This document shows, piece after piece, positions 45,251 to 54,065 of a stretch of DNA of 64,000 nucleotides (positions within the stretch are counted from its first letter, which is position 1; each line of letters begins with the position of its first letter). The notes under the pieces are model-generated. The model had not been told where the DNA came from and ran no database searches. It saw nothing but the letters and a program-made list of their open reading frames with translations. Source of the DNA: Dermabacter vaginalis (GTDB lineage: Bacteria; Actinomycetota; Actinomycetes; Actinomycetales; Dermabacteraceae); NCBI RefSeq assembly GCF_001678905.1, contig NZ_CP012117.1:1860001-1924000 (forward strand). Reading direction: 5' to 3'. The position numbers and the translations under genes were made by a program.

Positions 45251-46462
45251 GTGAAGCCTAAGCGCGGGCACGAGAGATCAGAGTGGAGAGAGCTCGCAGC
45301 TAATGGTTCGTTCCAGAGGTATTGGTTCGGCGCGACGATGGGGGCGCTCGGATTCTCGATGCTCGGGCTACCGCTGGAATTGTATGCCTTAGATTCTACG
45401 GGTAGCGCGCAGAGTGCCGCGGCTATTGTCTCATGCATTGCGGTTTCACAGCTTGTCTGTGCTCCCCTGGCCGGGTGGCTTGCGGATCTATTTTCGCGCA
45501 AGCAAGTCATACTTGCCTGTGAGATTGGCAGGGCATGCGTTTGTTTTCTGGTTGTCGTTATTGTCGCAGGCTCTGGTCCGCTGTGGTCACTCTATTTGTG
45601 CTGCGTTGTATTTGGCATTGTGCAATCTGCCGGGGCCCCGGCGAGAGCCGTAATGCTTCGCGACCTTGTAAGCGAGCGGACTCTTTTTAGCGCGCTGCGC
45701 CAGGACGAGATCCGCTTGAACATCGCCAGGATTGGCGCCCCGCCGCTCGGTGGCGCGCTTTACGCTCTCGGTGAGGGTTGGGTGTTTGTAGCTTGCCTGG
45801 TCGGCTTCATAACGTCTGCTTTGGCAATTTCGTCGATTCGTGTCGCCGAGCCTAGGCGCCTGCCTGGGTGTGAAGCGGCAGGGGATAGCGAGTCAATTTG
45901 GGGTATGGTGCGTAACGCTTCCGGTGTTCTGTTAGGGGTTGCCTGCATTGCGGCATCGTCCGCTTCTGCTGGGACACTGGTTGTGGTGACGCTTAGAGCT
46001 ACCGGCGGAGGTAGCGCTCAAGTCGGTTCTGTGTTGGCATGTGAGGCAGTCGGTGGGATTGTGGGGGCACTGGTTCTCCGAAAAGCTATCGTTTCTCGGC
46101 TTGGTGTGTGCGTTGGTGTGTCGCTAACTGCGGTGCTCGTTTGTTGTGTGCTGTTCGGTGTTGTACAGAGCTGGTGGGCGGCGGCCGTCCTTCTCATAGT
46201 GTCGGGGCTTGCGAGCGCAATCACTGGTATAGCGCTCGACTCCGCTTTGTTCAGTAAGGTTGGGGGTGCCGTGCGTGGCCGGGCGATTTCTTCGACGTTT
46301 GTGCTTATCGGATTAGGCGGTGTGTCCGGTAGGTTGGCAATGGGCACGAGTCTAGATCATTTTGCGACGCCAGTCGCTGTTGCTCTAGTCGCTGGCGGGA
46401 TCGGGACTATTGGTGTGTTGTCGCTGCTTCTGGGTGTGTTGGTCCGTTCTGAAGTGGCATGA
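45251..46462 (+). CDS. MFS transporter (exporter type)
   Basis: 403 residues, about 12 hydrophobic segments. The second loop has LADLFSRKQVILACEIGR, an MFS motif A form, and the family resembles the MFS_3/enterobactin- or macrolide-exporter group. The start is a GTG at 45251 without a clear ribosome binding site. It follows galE by 15 bp, probably co-transcribed, with the same low-GC codon use. Substrate unknown. Confidence 0.8.
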   Translation: MKPKRGHERSEWRELAANGSFQRYWFGATMGALGFSMLGLPLELYALDSTGSAQSAAAIVSCIAVSQLVCAPLAGWLADLFSRKQVILACEIGRACVCFLVVVIVAGSGPLWSLYLCCVVFGIVQSAGAPARAVMLRDLVSERTLFSALRQDEIRLNIARIGAPPLGGALYALGEGWVFVACLVGFITSALAISSIRVAEPRRLPGCEAAGDSESIWGMVRNASGVLLGVACIAASSASAGTLVVVTLRATGGGSAQVGSVLACEAVGGIVGALVLRKAIVSRLGVCVGVSLTAVLVCCVLFGVVQSWWAAAVLLIVSGLASAITGIALDSALFSKVGGAVRGRAISSTFVLIGLGGVSGRLAMGTSLDHFATPVAVALVAGGIGTIGVLSLLLGVLVRSEVA

Positions 46463-46524
46463 TTGTCTGTTCATGAGGTTTGAGGGCTGTTTAGGACGAG
46501 AGGATTGAGTGAGCGCAACCTGGA

Positions 46525-46556
46525 CCGGACGTGAGATGACCATTGGTCCGGCTTTT
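46525..46556 (+). terminator. Possible terminator after MFS gene
   Basis: CCGGAC / GTCCGG stem with a 15-nt loop followed by CTTTT, 62 bp after the MFS stop. Short stem, so moderate confidence. Confidence 0.5.
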
Positions 46557-46593
46557 CGAGGTTTGTGGTGAGTGATCCTGCTGGGGCGGGTGT

Positions 46594-46959
46594 TCACGTT
46601 ACGGTTCTTGCGGCGCTGGTCAGCAGGATACGCATCCGGTAGTTCTCTGGGTGAGGGACCTGCACGGTGGCCTTGGCGAACGTGCGCCTGCCGCAGGCCG
46701 ACTCCAAGCAAAACCAACGCTGCCTGGCTCACACCACCTCCACCGCCCCGGCCGCGGGCACGCCCCGGATCCTCTGCATCCGGCGGGAGTGGGCCTCCGT
46801 CGCCAGCACCCCGCAGACCGGACAGCCCGGCGGGACGCTCGAGGTGCCCACCACCCGGCGGCCTCCGTAAGGCAAATCGATGGCGTCGATGACGCGATAG
46901 TTGGGCAGATTGAAGATCGTGCTCGCAGCATCGCACTGCGAACCATTATTATCGTGCAC
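46594..46959 (-). pseudogene. ISL3-family transposase N-terminal remnant
   Basis: On the minus strand a GTG at 46959 opens a frame reading IFNLPNYRVIDAIDLPYGGRRVV, then CPVCGV and RRMQRIRGVPAAGAVEVV: the zinc-binding N-terminus of ISL3 transposases. A TGA follows at 46729-46731, but the frame continues with RQRWFCLESACGRRTFAKATV, where the family has W-x-x-R-R-W-x-C-x-x-x-x-C-x-R-x-T-F. So an internal stop interrupts it. After about 25 more residues it ends, and the catalytic DDE part is missing. Decayed insertion sequence; no intact inverted repeats found. Confidence 0.75.
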
Positions 46960-47278
46960 AGGCTCGCGGTCCTCCGGGATATGGAGGTCTTGACAACACC
47001 CATCACAGCATGGCCACGAGCCGTTCTACGTCAGCGACGCGACGCTCCCCTTCACCACGAACCGTAAGGAGCCGTTTTAGCAGCGGCGCAAGCTCCAATT
47101 CACGAGCGCCCACCGCGCGAGTATTGTCAAAGAACGCGCAATACCTTCACGAATGTGAGGTGCGCGCAGACAGTCCAAACTTGGACACAACCACCACTTC
47201 GCGCATGTACAGTGGAATTGAACATGTCATGTGCACCAAGCGCCGAAGGCTGCGCGAGATCACAGAGAGGGGAGTGCT
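46960..47278. other. Intergenic stretch between IS remnant and Panacea gene
   Basis: 319 bp with no convincing full gene. It contains a 48-codon minus-strand frame (47003-47146) that looks protein-like but has no start, plus the promoter region of the Panacea gene. TTGGAC near 47177 and TACAGT near 47209 are possible promoter boxes but badly spaced. ACATGTCATGT near 47222 is a short palindromic stretch that could be an operator. Confidence 0.4.
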
Positions 47279-47884
47279 ATGGCGACTGTTTTTGATGTGG
47301 CGGCTGAGTTTTTGAAGCGAAGCAAGGGCAACTCCATCTCGCCTCTCAAGCTCCAAAAGCTCTGCTTCTATGCCTTCGGCTGGTATGCCCACCAGACTGA
47401 TGAGCCATTGTTCGATGAGCGGTTTTGGGCGATGGAGTTCGGCCCCGTCGTAGGGGAGCTACTGAGTGCACATGCCCAGAAGAAGAAGTTCACTCTCGAA
47501 CAGCTCGAAGCGCAGTTCACGGTACGTGACATGGTGCCTGGCGAGCTCGGAGGCTACGAACGCGCGGTCATTGGTGCCGTGTGGGATAGCTATGGCGACA
47601 TGACCCCTGGTGAGTTGGTCGAGGAGACCCACAAAGAGCAAGTGTGGATAGACGCTTGGGGTGCGCGACCTTCGGGAAGCAGGCGCGCAGACCTCCCGCA
47701 CGGCACGCTCGTGGACTATTTCATGAGCATTGATCCGAAGAGGGTTGAGGGGCTTGAGCTGCCTGATCCTCGAGGCACGCTCGAAGATTCCTCGTGGCTC
47801 AAGAGCTTCGATACCTCCGAACCGAAACTCTCTCAGAGGTTCATTGACGAGATCACCGATCATTACCTTTCGCACGCGATCTAA
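47279..47884 (+). CDS. Panacea-domain (DUF4065, SocA/GepA-like) protein, predicted antitoxin
   Basis: 201 residues. The N-terminal half matches the Panacea/DUF4065 domain: ATVFDVAAEFL, then LKLQKLCFYAFGWYA, EPLFDERFWAMEFGPVV and a further helical part. Such proteins include SocA and GepA, and the Panacea domain is the neutralising part of a family of antitoxins paired with many unrelated toxins. GGGGAG precedes the ATG at 47279. The next gene, 6 bp downstream, encodes a GNAT acetyltransferase, the predicted toxin. The C-terminal 50 residues are variable. Confidence 0.85.
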   Translation: MATVFDVAAEFLKRSKGNSISPLKLQKLCFYAFGWYAHQTDEPLFDERFWAMEFGPVVGELLSAHAQKKKFTLEQLEAQFTVRDMVPGELGGYERAVIGAVWDSYGDMTPGELVEETHKEQVWIDAWGARPSGSRRADLPHGTLVDYFMSIDPKRVEGLELPDPRGTLEDSSWLKSFDTSEPKLSQRFIDEITDHYLSHAI

Positions 47885-47890
47885 GAACCA

Positions 47891-48475
47891 ATGAGCGAAC
47901 CTGTCGTTTTTGAGCCACTTTCTGCGGATCACTTTCTTCAAGCTTTTGACTGCGGGAGGCAGTCGAGCCTGACTGATTGGCTCGTGGATAAGGCCCTGGC
48001 GTACCAGGAGGAGAATCTTGCGCGGGTCTGGGTGATGTGCAAGGAGACTGACCCTGGTGTTCCCATTGGGTATTTCACGCTCGCGAGTCACGCGGTAGTG
48101 ACGAAGGAGATCCAAAAGAAGCACCGCCGAGAGAATCAGGCGCACGGAAACGTGACTGGCGCTCTTGGCTCCCATCCTGCTCAACTTCTGGGGAAGTTCG
48201 CGCTTGACGAGTCGGTACAAGGCGAAGGGTACGGGTCGCTTTTGATGCTTGAGGTTTATCGTCGCTTCATGGCATCGCAAGTGCATGTGGGGGCAAAGTA
48301 TTTGGTTCTTCACATCCGTGAGCCGAAGCTCCTGCGCTACTATTCTTCCCGCTTCGGTTTCGTAGCTTCGCCCCCAAAGGATGAGGGCGGCGATTTGAGG
48401 ACGATGTATAAGCGAGCGAGCGACATCGAAGCGGAGATTGCTCAGATCGCCGATAATCTCGCCGCGCACATGTAG
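47891..48475 (+). CDS. GNAT acetyltransferase, TacT-like predicted toxin
   Basis: 194 residues of the GNAT fold: GYFTLASHAVV (beta strands), LLGKFALDESVQGEGYGSLLM (acetyl-CoA binding motif A, Q-G-x-G-x-G), a helix, then VLHIREPKLLRYYSSRFGF (motif B with the Y-x-x-x-F-G-F ending). The layout L-L-G-K-x-A-x-D-x-x-x-Q-G-x-G-x-G and the F-G-F tail match tRNA-acetylating toxins (TacT, AtaT, ItaT), which block translation by acetylating aminoacyl-tRNA. Normally these pair with a ribbon-helix-helix antitoxin; here the partner is a Panacea protein. Toxicity is inference. Confidence 0.82.
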   Translation: MSEPVVFEPLSADHFLQAFDCGRQSSLTDWLVDKALAYQEENLARVWVMCKETDPGVPIGYFTLASHAVVTKEIQKKHRRENQAHGNVTGALGSHPAQLLGKFALDESVQGEGYGSLLMLEVYRRFMASQVHVGAKYLVLHIREPKLLRYYSSRFGFVASPPKDEGGDLRTMYKRASDIEAEIAQIADNLAAHM

Positions 48476-48484
48476 CACATCCCC

Positions 48485-48524
48485 ACATCCCCACAAATGT
48501 GTGCACCCACAAATGTGGGGATGT
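48485..48524 (+). terminator. Terminator after the Panacea/GNAT pair
   Basis: Perfect 11-bp stem ACATCCCCACA / TGTGGGGATGT with an 18-nt loop, 10 bp after the acetyltransferase stop. A weak T-run (GGTTTCTTG) follows. The left arm overlaps a second copy of CCCCACA. Confidence 0.7.
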
Positions 48525-48682
48525 AGGGTTTCTTGCTTCATAACGCCAAAAACCCACACACCACCCCCTCGTCCCACCTTTTCTGTGCCTTGACCTGCGT
48601 AAACGCTTTCTTGCCTGTTTCTTGCTCACCCCCCACTGCCGCAGCCCGCCATCACTGTCCTTGACGCGGCACACATCAGGGC

Positions 48683-49513
48683 ATGAACACCAAAACCTGG
48701 GACGAAAATAACGTCACCCGCTCATCCGATGGAAAGTTCAAAGAGTTCAACTTTCCAGAGCCGACCGCCGTCGACCTCGACGGCGCACTCGCATCACGCA
48801 CCTACGACGATCGGCGCGCAGCCCTCCAAGGCGAAGGCTACGTCCAAGCCCTCGCCAGCCGCGCCTACCACGACCCCCGCATCGCTGGCGGCGATGGCGC
48901 TCGCGAAGACTGGTGGAGCCGCCGAAACTTCCAAGGCGAATACTCCGACACCAACGAGGGCTACGAAAAGATGCCCGACGACTGGACACCCTCTATGGGC
49001 AACGGCAAGGCTCTCAGCGGACACCGCCGCACCTACCGAAAGCTTTATGAAGGCGCAGGCCTGAGTGTGCGCATGCCTTCCGCATCTGCCATCAAATCCT
49101 TCGACGCAATCCAATCAGGCAAAACCTTCGATGTACCAGTCGAAGGCATCAGCAAAGACGGACACAGCGTCTCCGGCTGGGTTCGCTGCACCCGCACCGA
49201 TGATGGTGCGTGGCTCACCGAAGGCCTCGGCTTTGAAGGCAAGCAGAACGATATTGCCGAAGCTGTTGGTGCCGTCCTCGAAGCCAGGCAGCCTACCAAG
49301 GCACTCGCCGGATACGGGTCGATGGACGAGCGACGACTTGAGCGCGCCCGCCGCTACGGTGCCCGTATGACCAACGAACACTCTCACGAAGACTCTTCCG
49401 TGTTGCCACGAAAGCAACCTCGTTGCACTGATCGCTTGACTGCCCTTTGGTCTCTCTCTAGGATCGACACCAATACCTTCCGTGGAAATGACGCCCAGTC
49501 GTTTTCTCAATGA
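48683..49513 (+). CDS. Uncharacterised protein, mobile-element-like
   Basis: 276 residues. The N-terminal segment WDENNVTRSSDGKFKEFNFPEP resembles the short openings of uncharacterised proteins that recur in actinobacterial mobile islands. The centre is polar and Tyr/Asp/Gly-rich. The last 45 residues or so (after RYGARMTNE) have different composition and overlap a strong promoter for soxB, so the true end may be earlier, or the gene may be frameshifted. There is no good ribosome binding site before the ATG at 48683. No function assigned. Confidence 0.5.
   Translation: MNTKTWDENNVTRSSDGKFKEFNFPEPTAVDLDGALASRTYDDRRAALQGEGYVQALASRAYHDPRIAGGDGAREDWWSRRNFQGEYSDTNEGYEKMPDDWTPSMGNGKALSGHRRTYRKLYEGAGLSVRMPSASAIKSFDAIQSGKTFDVPVEGISKDGHSVSGWVRCTRTDDGAWLTEGLGFEGKQNDIAEAVGAVLEARQPTKALAGYGSMDERRLERARRYGARMTNEHSHEDSSVLPRKQPRCTDRLTALWSLSRIDTNTFRGNDAQSFSQ
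49436..49464 (+). promoter_or_regulatory. Sigma-70-type promoter of soxBDAG
   Basis: TTGACT (49436-49441), 17-nt spacer, TAGGAT (49459-49464), then about 60 bp to the soxB ribosome binding site AGGAGG. Best promoter by eye in the window. It lies inside the 3' end of the preceding open frame. Confidence 0.75.
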
Positions 49514-49533
49514 CGAGAACCTAGGAGGCCCCC

Positions 49534-50751
49534 GTGGCGGAAGAACTACCCCAACACCCCGATTTCCTGTGGGATAACCCAGACCCGAAGAAAACCTACG
49601 ACGCGATCGTCGTGGGCGGCGGTGGTCACGGACTCGCGACCGCGTATTACCTCGCAAAAAACCACGGGATGACCAACATCGCCCTCCTTGAAAAGGGGTG
49701 GCTCGCGGGCGGCAACATGGCCCGCAACACCACGATCATCCGGTCGAACTACCTGTGGAACGAATCCGCGGCGATCTACGAGCACGCCATGAAGCTGTGG
49801 GAGGGCCTCACCGAAGAACTCGAGTACGAAATGTTCTTCTCCCAGCGCGGCGTGCTCAATCTTGCGCACACGCTCGGCGACGTGCGCGAATCGGTGCGCA
49901 GGGTCGAAGCGAACAAGCTCAACGGCGTGGACGCCGAGTGGCTCACCCCCGAGCAGGTCAAAGAGGTGTGCCCGATCCTCAACATCAGCGACAACGTGCG
50001 CTACCCCGTCATGGGCGCGACCTATCAGCCACGCGCGGGCATCGCCAAACACGACTGGGTCGCGTGGGGCTACGCGCGCAAGTGCAACGAACTTGGCGTA
50101 GACATCATCCAAAATTGCGAGGTCACGAAGGTCCTTTCCGACGGCGGCCGCGCCATCGGCGTAGAGACTACTCGCGGGAGAATCCTCGCCCCCAAGATTG
50201 CCCTCGCGGCCGCGGGCCACACCACGACCCTCACGGATCAACTCGGGGTGCGCGTGCCTACCCAGTCGCATCCGCTTCAAGCACTCGTCTCGGAACTGTT
50301 CGAGCCCGTGCACCCCACGGTCGTGATGAGCAACCACGTGCACATGTACGTGTCGCAGGCTCACAAGGGTGAGCTCGTGATGGGCGCGGGAATCGACCAG
50401 TACAACGGCTACGCTCAGCGCGGCTCATTCCACGTGGTCTCCGAGCAGATTGCCGCGGCAATCGAACTCTTCCCCGTGTTCTCCCGTGCGCACCTGCTGC
50501 GCACATGGGGCGGGATCGTGGACGTCACGCTCGATGCCTCCCCCATCATGTCGCTGTGCGACGTCGAGGGCGTGTACATCAACTGCGGGTGGGGCACGGG
50601 CGGCTTCAAGGCCACCCCCGCGTGCGGCTGGGCTTTCGCTTACACGGTCGCGAACGACCGCCCGCACGAACTCAATGAACCGTTCTCGCTTGAACGGTTC
50701 ACGACCGGCCATTTGATCGACGAGCACGGCGCCGCTGCCGTCGCTCACTAA
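49534..50751 (+). CDS. soxB: Sarcosine oxidase beta subunit
   Basis: FAD- and FMN-binding subunit of the heterotetrameric enzyme that demethylates sarcosine to glycine, passing the C1 unit to tetrahydrofolate and making H2O2. 405 residues: Rossmann motif [15 protein letters not shown], covalent-FMN His173 ([11 protein letters not shown]), and [11 protein letters not shown] near the C-terminus. The numbering of His173 matches the known flavin attachment site of this enzyme class. GTG at 49534 with AGGAGG 5 nt upstream. First of four genes in order B-D-A-G. Confidence 0.95.
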   Translation: MAEELPQHPDFLWDNPDPKKTYDAIVVGGGGHGLATAYYLAKNHGMTNIALLEKGWLAGGNMARNTTIIRSNYLWNESAAIYEHAMKLWEGLTEELEYEMFFSQRGVLNLAHTLGDVRESVRRVEANKLNGVDAEWLTPEQVKEVCPILNISDNVRYPVMGATYQPRAGIAKHDWVAWGYARKCNELGVDIIQNCEVTKVLSDGGRAIGVETTRGRILAPKIALAAAGHTTTLTDQLGVRVPTQSHPLQALVSELFEPVHPTVVMSNHVHMYVSQAHKGELVMGAGIDQYNGYAQRGSFHVVSEQIAAAIELFPVFSRAHLLRTWGGIVDVTLDASPIMSLCDVEGVYINCGWGTGGFKATPACGWAFAYTVANDRPHELNEPFSLERFTTGHLIDEHGAAAVAH

Positions 50752-50775
50752 CCCACGGCGAAAGAGAGACCAACG

Positions 50776-51093
50776 ATGCTTCTTCTCACGTGCCCCCACT
50801 GCGGCGACCGCGACGAGATTGAGTTCCACTACGGCGGCGAGGCCCACGTGGCCTACCCCGAGAAAACCGCGGAGTTGAGCGATGCCGAATGGGCCCACTA
50901 CCTGTTCTACCGTTCGAATCCTAAAGGCGAGTACGCCGAGCGTTGGCTGCACACGGGCGGCTGCCGCAAGTGGTTCAATGCCCTGCGCGACACGGCAACC
51001 CACGAGTTCCTCGCGTTTTACCCGGCGGGCGAGAAACGCCCCGAGCTTCACGGCGGCAATGAAGCCGCGCAGACGAGGGGAGAGACCAAGTGA
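50776..51093 (+). CDS. soxD: Sarcosine oxidase delta subunit
   Basis: 105 residues; zinc-binding small subunit. Cys-x-x-Cys in LTCPHCGDRDE, then His in a W-L-H-T-x-G-C-R-K-W-F motif supplying the other ligands. It follows soxB by 24 bp and its stop overlaps the soxA GTG (GTGA). Confidence 0.95.
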   Translation: MLLLTCPHCGDRDEIEFHYGGEAHVAYPEKTAELSDAEWAHYLFYRSNPKGEYAERWLHTGGCRKWFNALRDTATHEFLAFYPAGEKRPELHGGNEAAQTRGETK

Positions 51094-54065
51094 GCATGCG
51101 ACTATCCCCCGAGCACTCCCCTCGGCACGGCCTCGCGAACAGCGACCCCTTCACTATCACGGTTGATGGTGTGGAGATCGAGGCTTTCGAAGGCGACACG
51201 GTTGCCTCGGCCCTGGTCGCCTCCGGGCGACTCCACACGGCCGAATCGATGTACCGCCACCGCCCACGAGGGATCCTCGCGGCGGGAATCGAAGAGCCGA
51301 ACGGGCTCATCACGGTGCGCTCACGCGACGCGCACGATATCGACGAAACAATGCTCCCCGTCACAACGGTTCCGGCCACGCCCGGCCTCGAGACCCTTTT
51401 CGTTTCCGGCCAGGGCGCACTCGATCCGCGTCCCGATCCGGCACTCTACGACCACAAGCACCGCCACGTGGACGTGCTCATCGTGGGTGCGGGCCCCGCG
51501 GGCATTGCCGCTGCGCGCTCGGCCCTCGCGGGCCAGTGCAGGGTCGTGCTTATCGACGATCAGCCCGTACCCGGCGGCTCGCTTCTCTCGGCGCGCGATG
51601 TCGAGGTCGATGGCGTCAGCGGCCCCGAATGGGCACGCACCGAAATCGAGAAGCTCGAGAAGAACCGCGACTTCACGTACCTTCCGCGCACGAGCGCCTT
51701 CGGTTGCTACGACGCGAACTACGTGATCGCGGTCGAAAACCGCACCGATCACCTTCCACGTGCCAAGCGCCCCGGAGTGTCGCGCCAACGCATGTGGCAG
51801 TTTCGCGCCGCGGAGGTCATTCTTGCGACCGGCGCTCTCGAGCGGCCGCTCGTGTTCAAGAACAACGACCGCCCGGGTATCATGCTCGCCTCGGCCGTGA
51901 GCACCTACCTCAACCGCTACGGCGCCCTCCCCGGACGCCGTGCGGCGCTGTTCACCACCAACGATGCGGGCTATGAGAGCGCGCTCGACCTCGCGGCGGC
52001 CGGGGCGAAGGTCACCGCGATCATCGATGCACGGCGCCGCGTGCCCGAGCACTGCGAGAAAATCGCGCGTGAGGTCGGCGCGGCCCTCTACGCGGGCTCC
52101 GCCGTAGTCGATACCGACGCGGGCACGGGCGGGCTCCTGAGTGCTATCACCGTGCGCGGACTCGATACCAACGCCGAGCTCACGGGCGAAGCGGACCACA
52201 TCGAGGTCGATCTCCTCGCCGTCTCAGGCGGATACAGCCCCACCGTTCACCTCCACACCCATCGCCAGGGAAAGACCACGTGGAACACGGATATCGCGGG
52301 CTTCGTGCCCGTCTCCCCCGTTGCCCACCAGCACCACGCGGGCGCCCTCACCGGCAAGTATGCGCTCGACGATGCCCTCGAGGCAGGCCACCGCGTGGGG
52401 ATCGAGGCCCGCGAGGCCGCCGCCGAAGATAAGGGCTTCAACGCCGGGAAACTGAAGCGCGAGGTTGCCAAGGCAAGCGTCGGAACCGCACTGCCCCTTG
52501 ACCGCTCCCCCGTGCGGCCCCTGTGGCTCGTGCCCGCTGAGGAGGGCGAGCCTGGCGAGTGGAACGAGCACTTCGTGGATCTCCAGCGTGACCAGGCCGT
52601 TGCCGAGATCATGCGCGCCTTTGGGGCGGGCATGCACAACATCGAACACATCAAGCGCTACACCTCGATCGGCACCGCCAACGACCAGGGCAAAACCTCG
52701 GGCGTGAACGCGATGGCGATTCTCGCGGCAGCGCTCGGTGAAGATGACCTCGAGAAGGTGGGGGTGTCGAACTATCGCGCCCCCTACTCTCCCGTGTCGT
52801 TCGCGGTCATTGCGGGCCGCGAGCGCGGCGACCTGTTCGATGCCGCGCGCATTACGTCGATCCACCCGTGGCACCTCGCCCACGGCGCAAAATTCGAGGA
52901 CGTGGGCCAGTGGAAACGCCCCTGGTACTACCCTCAGGGTGCCGAGTCGATGGATGCGGCGGTGCGCCGCGAATGCGCGGCCGTGCGTGAATCCGTGGGT
53001 TTCATGGACGGCACAACGCTCGGCAAAATCGAGATTCGTGGCAAGGACGCGGCGGAATTCCTCGACCGCGTGTACACGAATTCGTTCCGCCTGCTCAAGG
53101 TGGGCATGGGGCGCTACGGCGTGATGTGCACGCCCGACGGCATGATCTTCGACGACGGCGTGACGATGAGGCTCGCGGAGGATCGCTTCCTCATGACCAC
53201 CACCTCGTCCGGTGCTGCGAAGGTCCTCGACCATCTCGAGGAATATTCGCAAACGGAATGGCCCGAGCTCGACGTGACGTTCACGTCGGTCACGGAACAG
53301 TACGCGACGATCACGGTCGCCGGCCCGAAGTCGCGCGCCGTCATCGAAAAAGTGGTCCCGAACATCGATGTGTCCGCGAAGGGCTTCCCGTTCATGGCGT
53401 TTCGCGACACGACCCTCGAAAATGGGATCCCGGCGCGCGTGTGCCGCATCTCGTTCTCGGGAGAGCTCTGCTTCGAGATCAATGTTGAGGCCTACTACGG
53501 GCTCGCCGTGTGGGAGGCCGTTGAGGAGGCCGGGCGCGAATTTGGCATCCCTCCTTACGGCACGGAAACGATGCACGTGTTGCGCGCGGAAAAAGGCTTC
53601 ATCATCGTGGGTCAGGACACGGACGGCACGGTCACGCCGCAGGATGCGGGCATGAGCTGGGTCGTGTCGAAAAAGAAAGAGGAGTTCCTCGGCAAACGTT
53701 CGTTTGCGAGGGCCCACACTGCGGCTGAGGATCGCCGTCATCTCGTGACGGTTCTGCCCGTGGACCGTCGGCTTCGCCTTCGCGAGGGTGCGCAGCTCGT
53801 TGAGAAGGGCACGGATCTCACGGTGCGCGATGCTGACGTGACAACCCCGCTCTTGCCCGGCAACGGGCAAATCGAGGACATCGGCTGGGTGACCTCGAGC
53901 TACGACTCGGTGGCGCTCGGCCGCACGTTTGGCCTCGCCCTCATTGAGCGCGGCCGCGAGCGCGAGGGCGAGATCATCTCGAGCCCCGTGGATGGCCGCC
54001 TCGTCGATGTAGAAATTGGGCCCCTGTGCCTGTTTGATCCGGAAGGAGAGCGCCGCGATGGCTAA
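51090..54065 (+). CDS. soxA: Sarcosine oxidase alpha subunit
   Basis: 991 residues. An N-terminal ferredoxin-like fold without cysteines (ITVDGVEIEAFEGDTVASAL) is followed by an NAD-binding Rossmann domain (VDVLIVGAGPAGIAAARSAL) and a middle region ending near 560. The C-terminal 380 residues are GcvT-like and bind tetrahydrofolate (YPQGAESMDAAVRRECAAVRESVGFMD, later CRISFSGELCFEINV). GTG start in a 4-bp overlap with soxD; GGGGAGA precedes. Ends 8 bp inside soxG. Confidence 0.95.
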   Translation: MSMRLSPEHSPRHGLANSDPFTITVDGVEIEAFEGDTVASALVASGRLHTAESMYRHRPRGILAAGIEEPNGLITVRSRDAHDIDETMLPVTTVPATPGLETLFVSGQGALDPRPDPALYDHKHRHVDVLIVGAGPAGIAAARSALAGQCRVVLIDDQPVPGGSLLSARDVEVDGVSGPEWARTEIEKLEKNRDFTYLPRTSAFGCYDANYVIAVENRTDHLPRAKRPGVSRQRMWQFRAAEVILATGALERPLVFKNNDRPGIMLASAVSTYLNRYGALPGRRAALFTTNDAGYESALDLAAAGAKVTAIIDARRRVPEHCEKIAREVGAALYAGSAVVDTDAGTGGLLSAITVRGLDTNAELTGEADHIEVDLLAVSGGYSPTVHLHTHRQGKTTWNTDIAGFVPVSPVAHQHHAGALTGKYALDDALEAGHRVGIEAREAAAEDKGFNAGKLKREVAKASVGTALPLDRSPVRPLWLVPAEEGEPGEWNEHFVDLQRDQAVAEIMRAFGAGMHNIEHIKRYTSIGTANDQGKTSGVNAMAILAAALGEDDLEKVGVSNYRAPYSPVSFAVIAGRERGDLFDAARITSIHPWHLAHGAKFEDVGQWKRPWYYPQGAESMDAAVRRECAAVRESVGFMDGTTLGKIEIRGKDAAEFLDRVYTNSFRLLKVGMGRYGVMCTPDGMIFDDGVTMRLAEDRFLMTTTSSGAAKVLDHLEEYSQTEWPELDVTFTSVTEQYATITVAGPKSRAVIEKVVPNIDVSAKGFPFMAFRDTTLENGIPARVCRISFSGELCFEINVEAYYGLAVWEAVEEAGREFGIPPYGTETMHVLRAEKGFIIVGQDTDGTVTPQDAGMSWVVSKKKEEFLGKRSFARAHTAAEDRRHLVTVLPVDRRLRLREGAQLVEKGTDLTVRDADVTTPLLPGNGQIEDIGWVTSSYDSVALGRTFGLALIERGREREGEIISSPVDGRLVDVEIGPLCLFDPEGERRDG

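Noticed and set aside
47003-47146. 48-codon minus-strand frame with protein-like composition (ELELAPLLKRLLTVRGEGERR)
   Set aside because: No start codon or ribosome binding site; bounded by stops; perhaps debris of a lost gene.
48476-48540. Repeated CCCCACA / AAATGTG as a possible CRISPR repeat
   Set aside because: It is a single hairpin after a gene with one partial extra copy; no array.
52224-53870. 548-codon minus-strand open frame opposite soxA
   Set aside because: Same kind of antisense shadow; low-complexity His/Arg composition.
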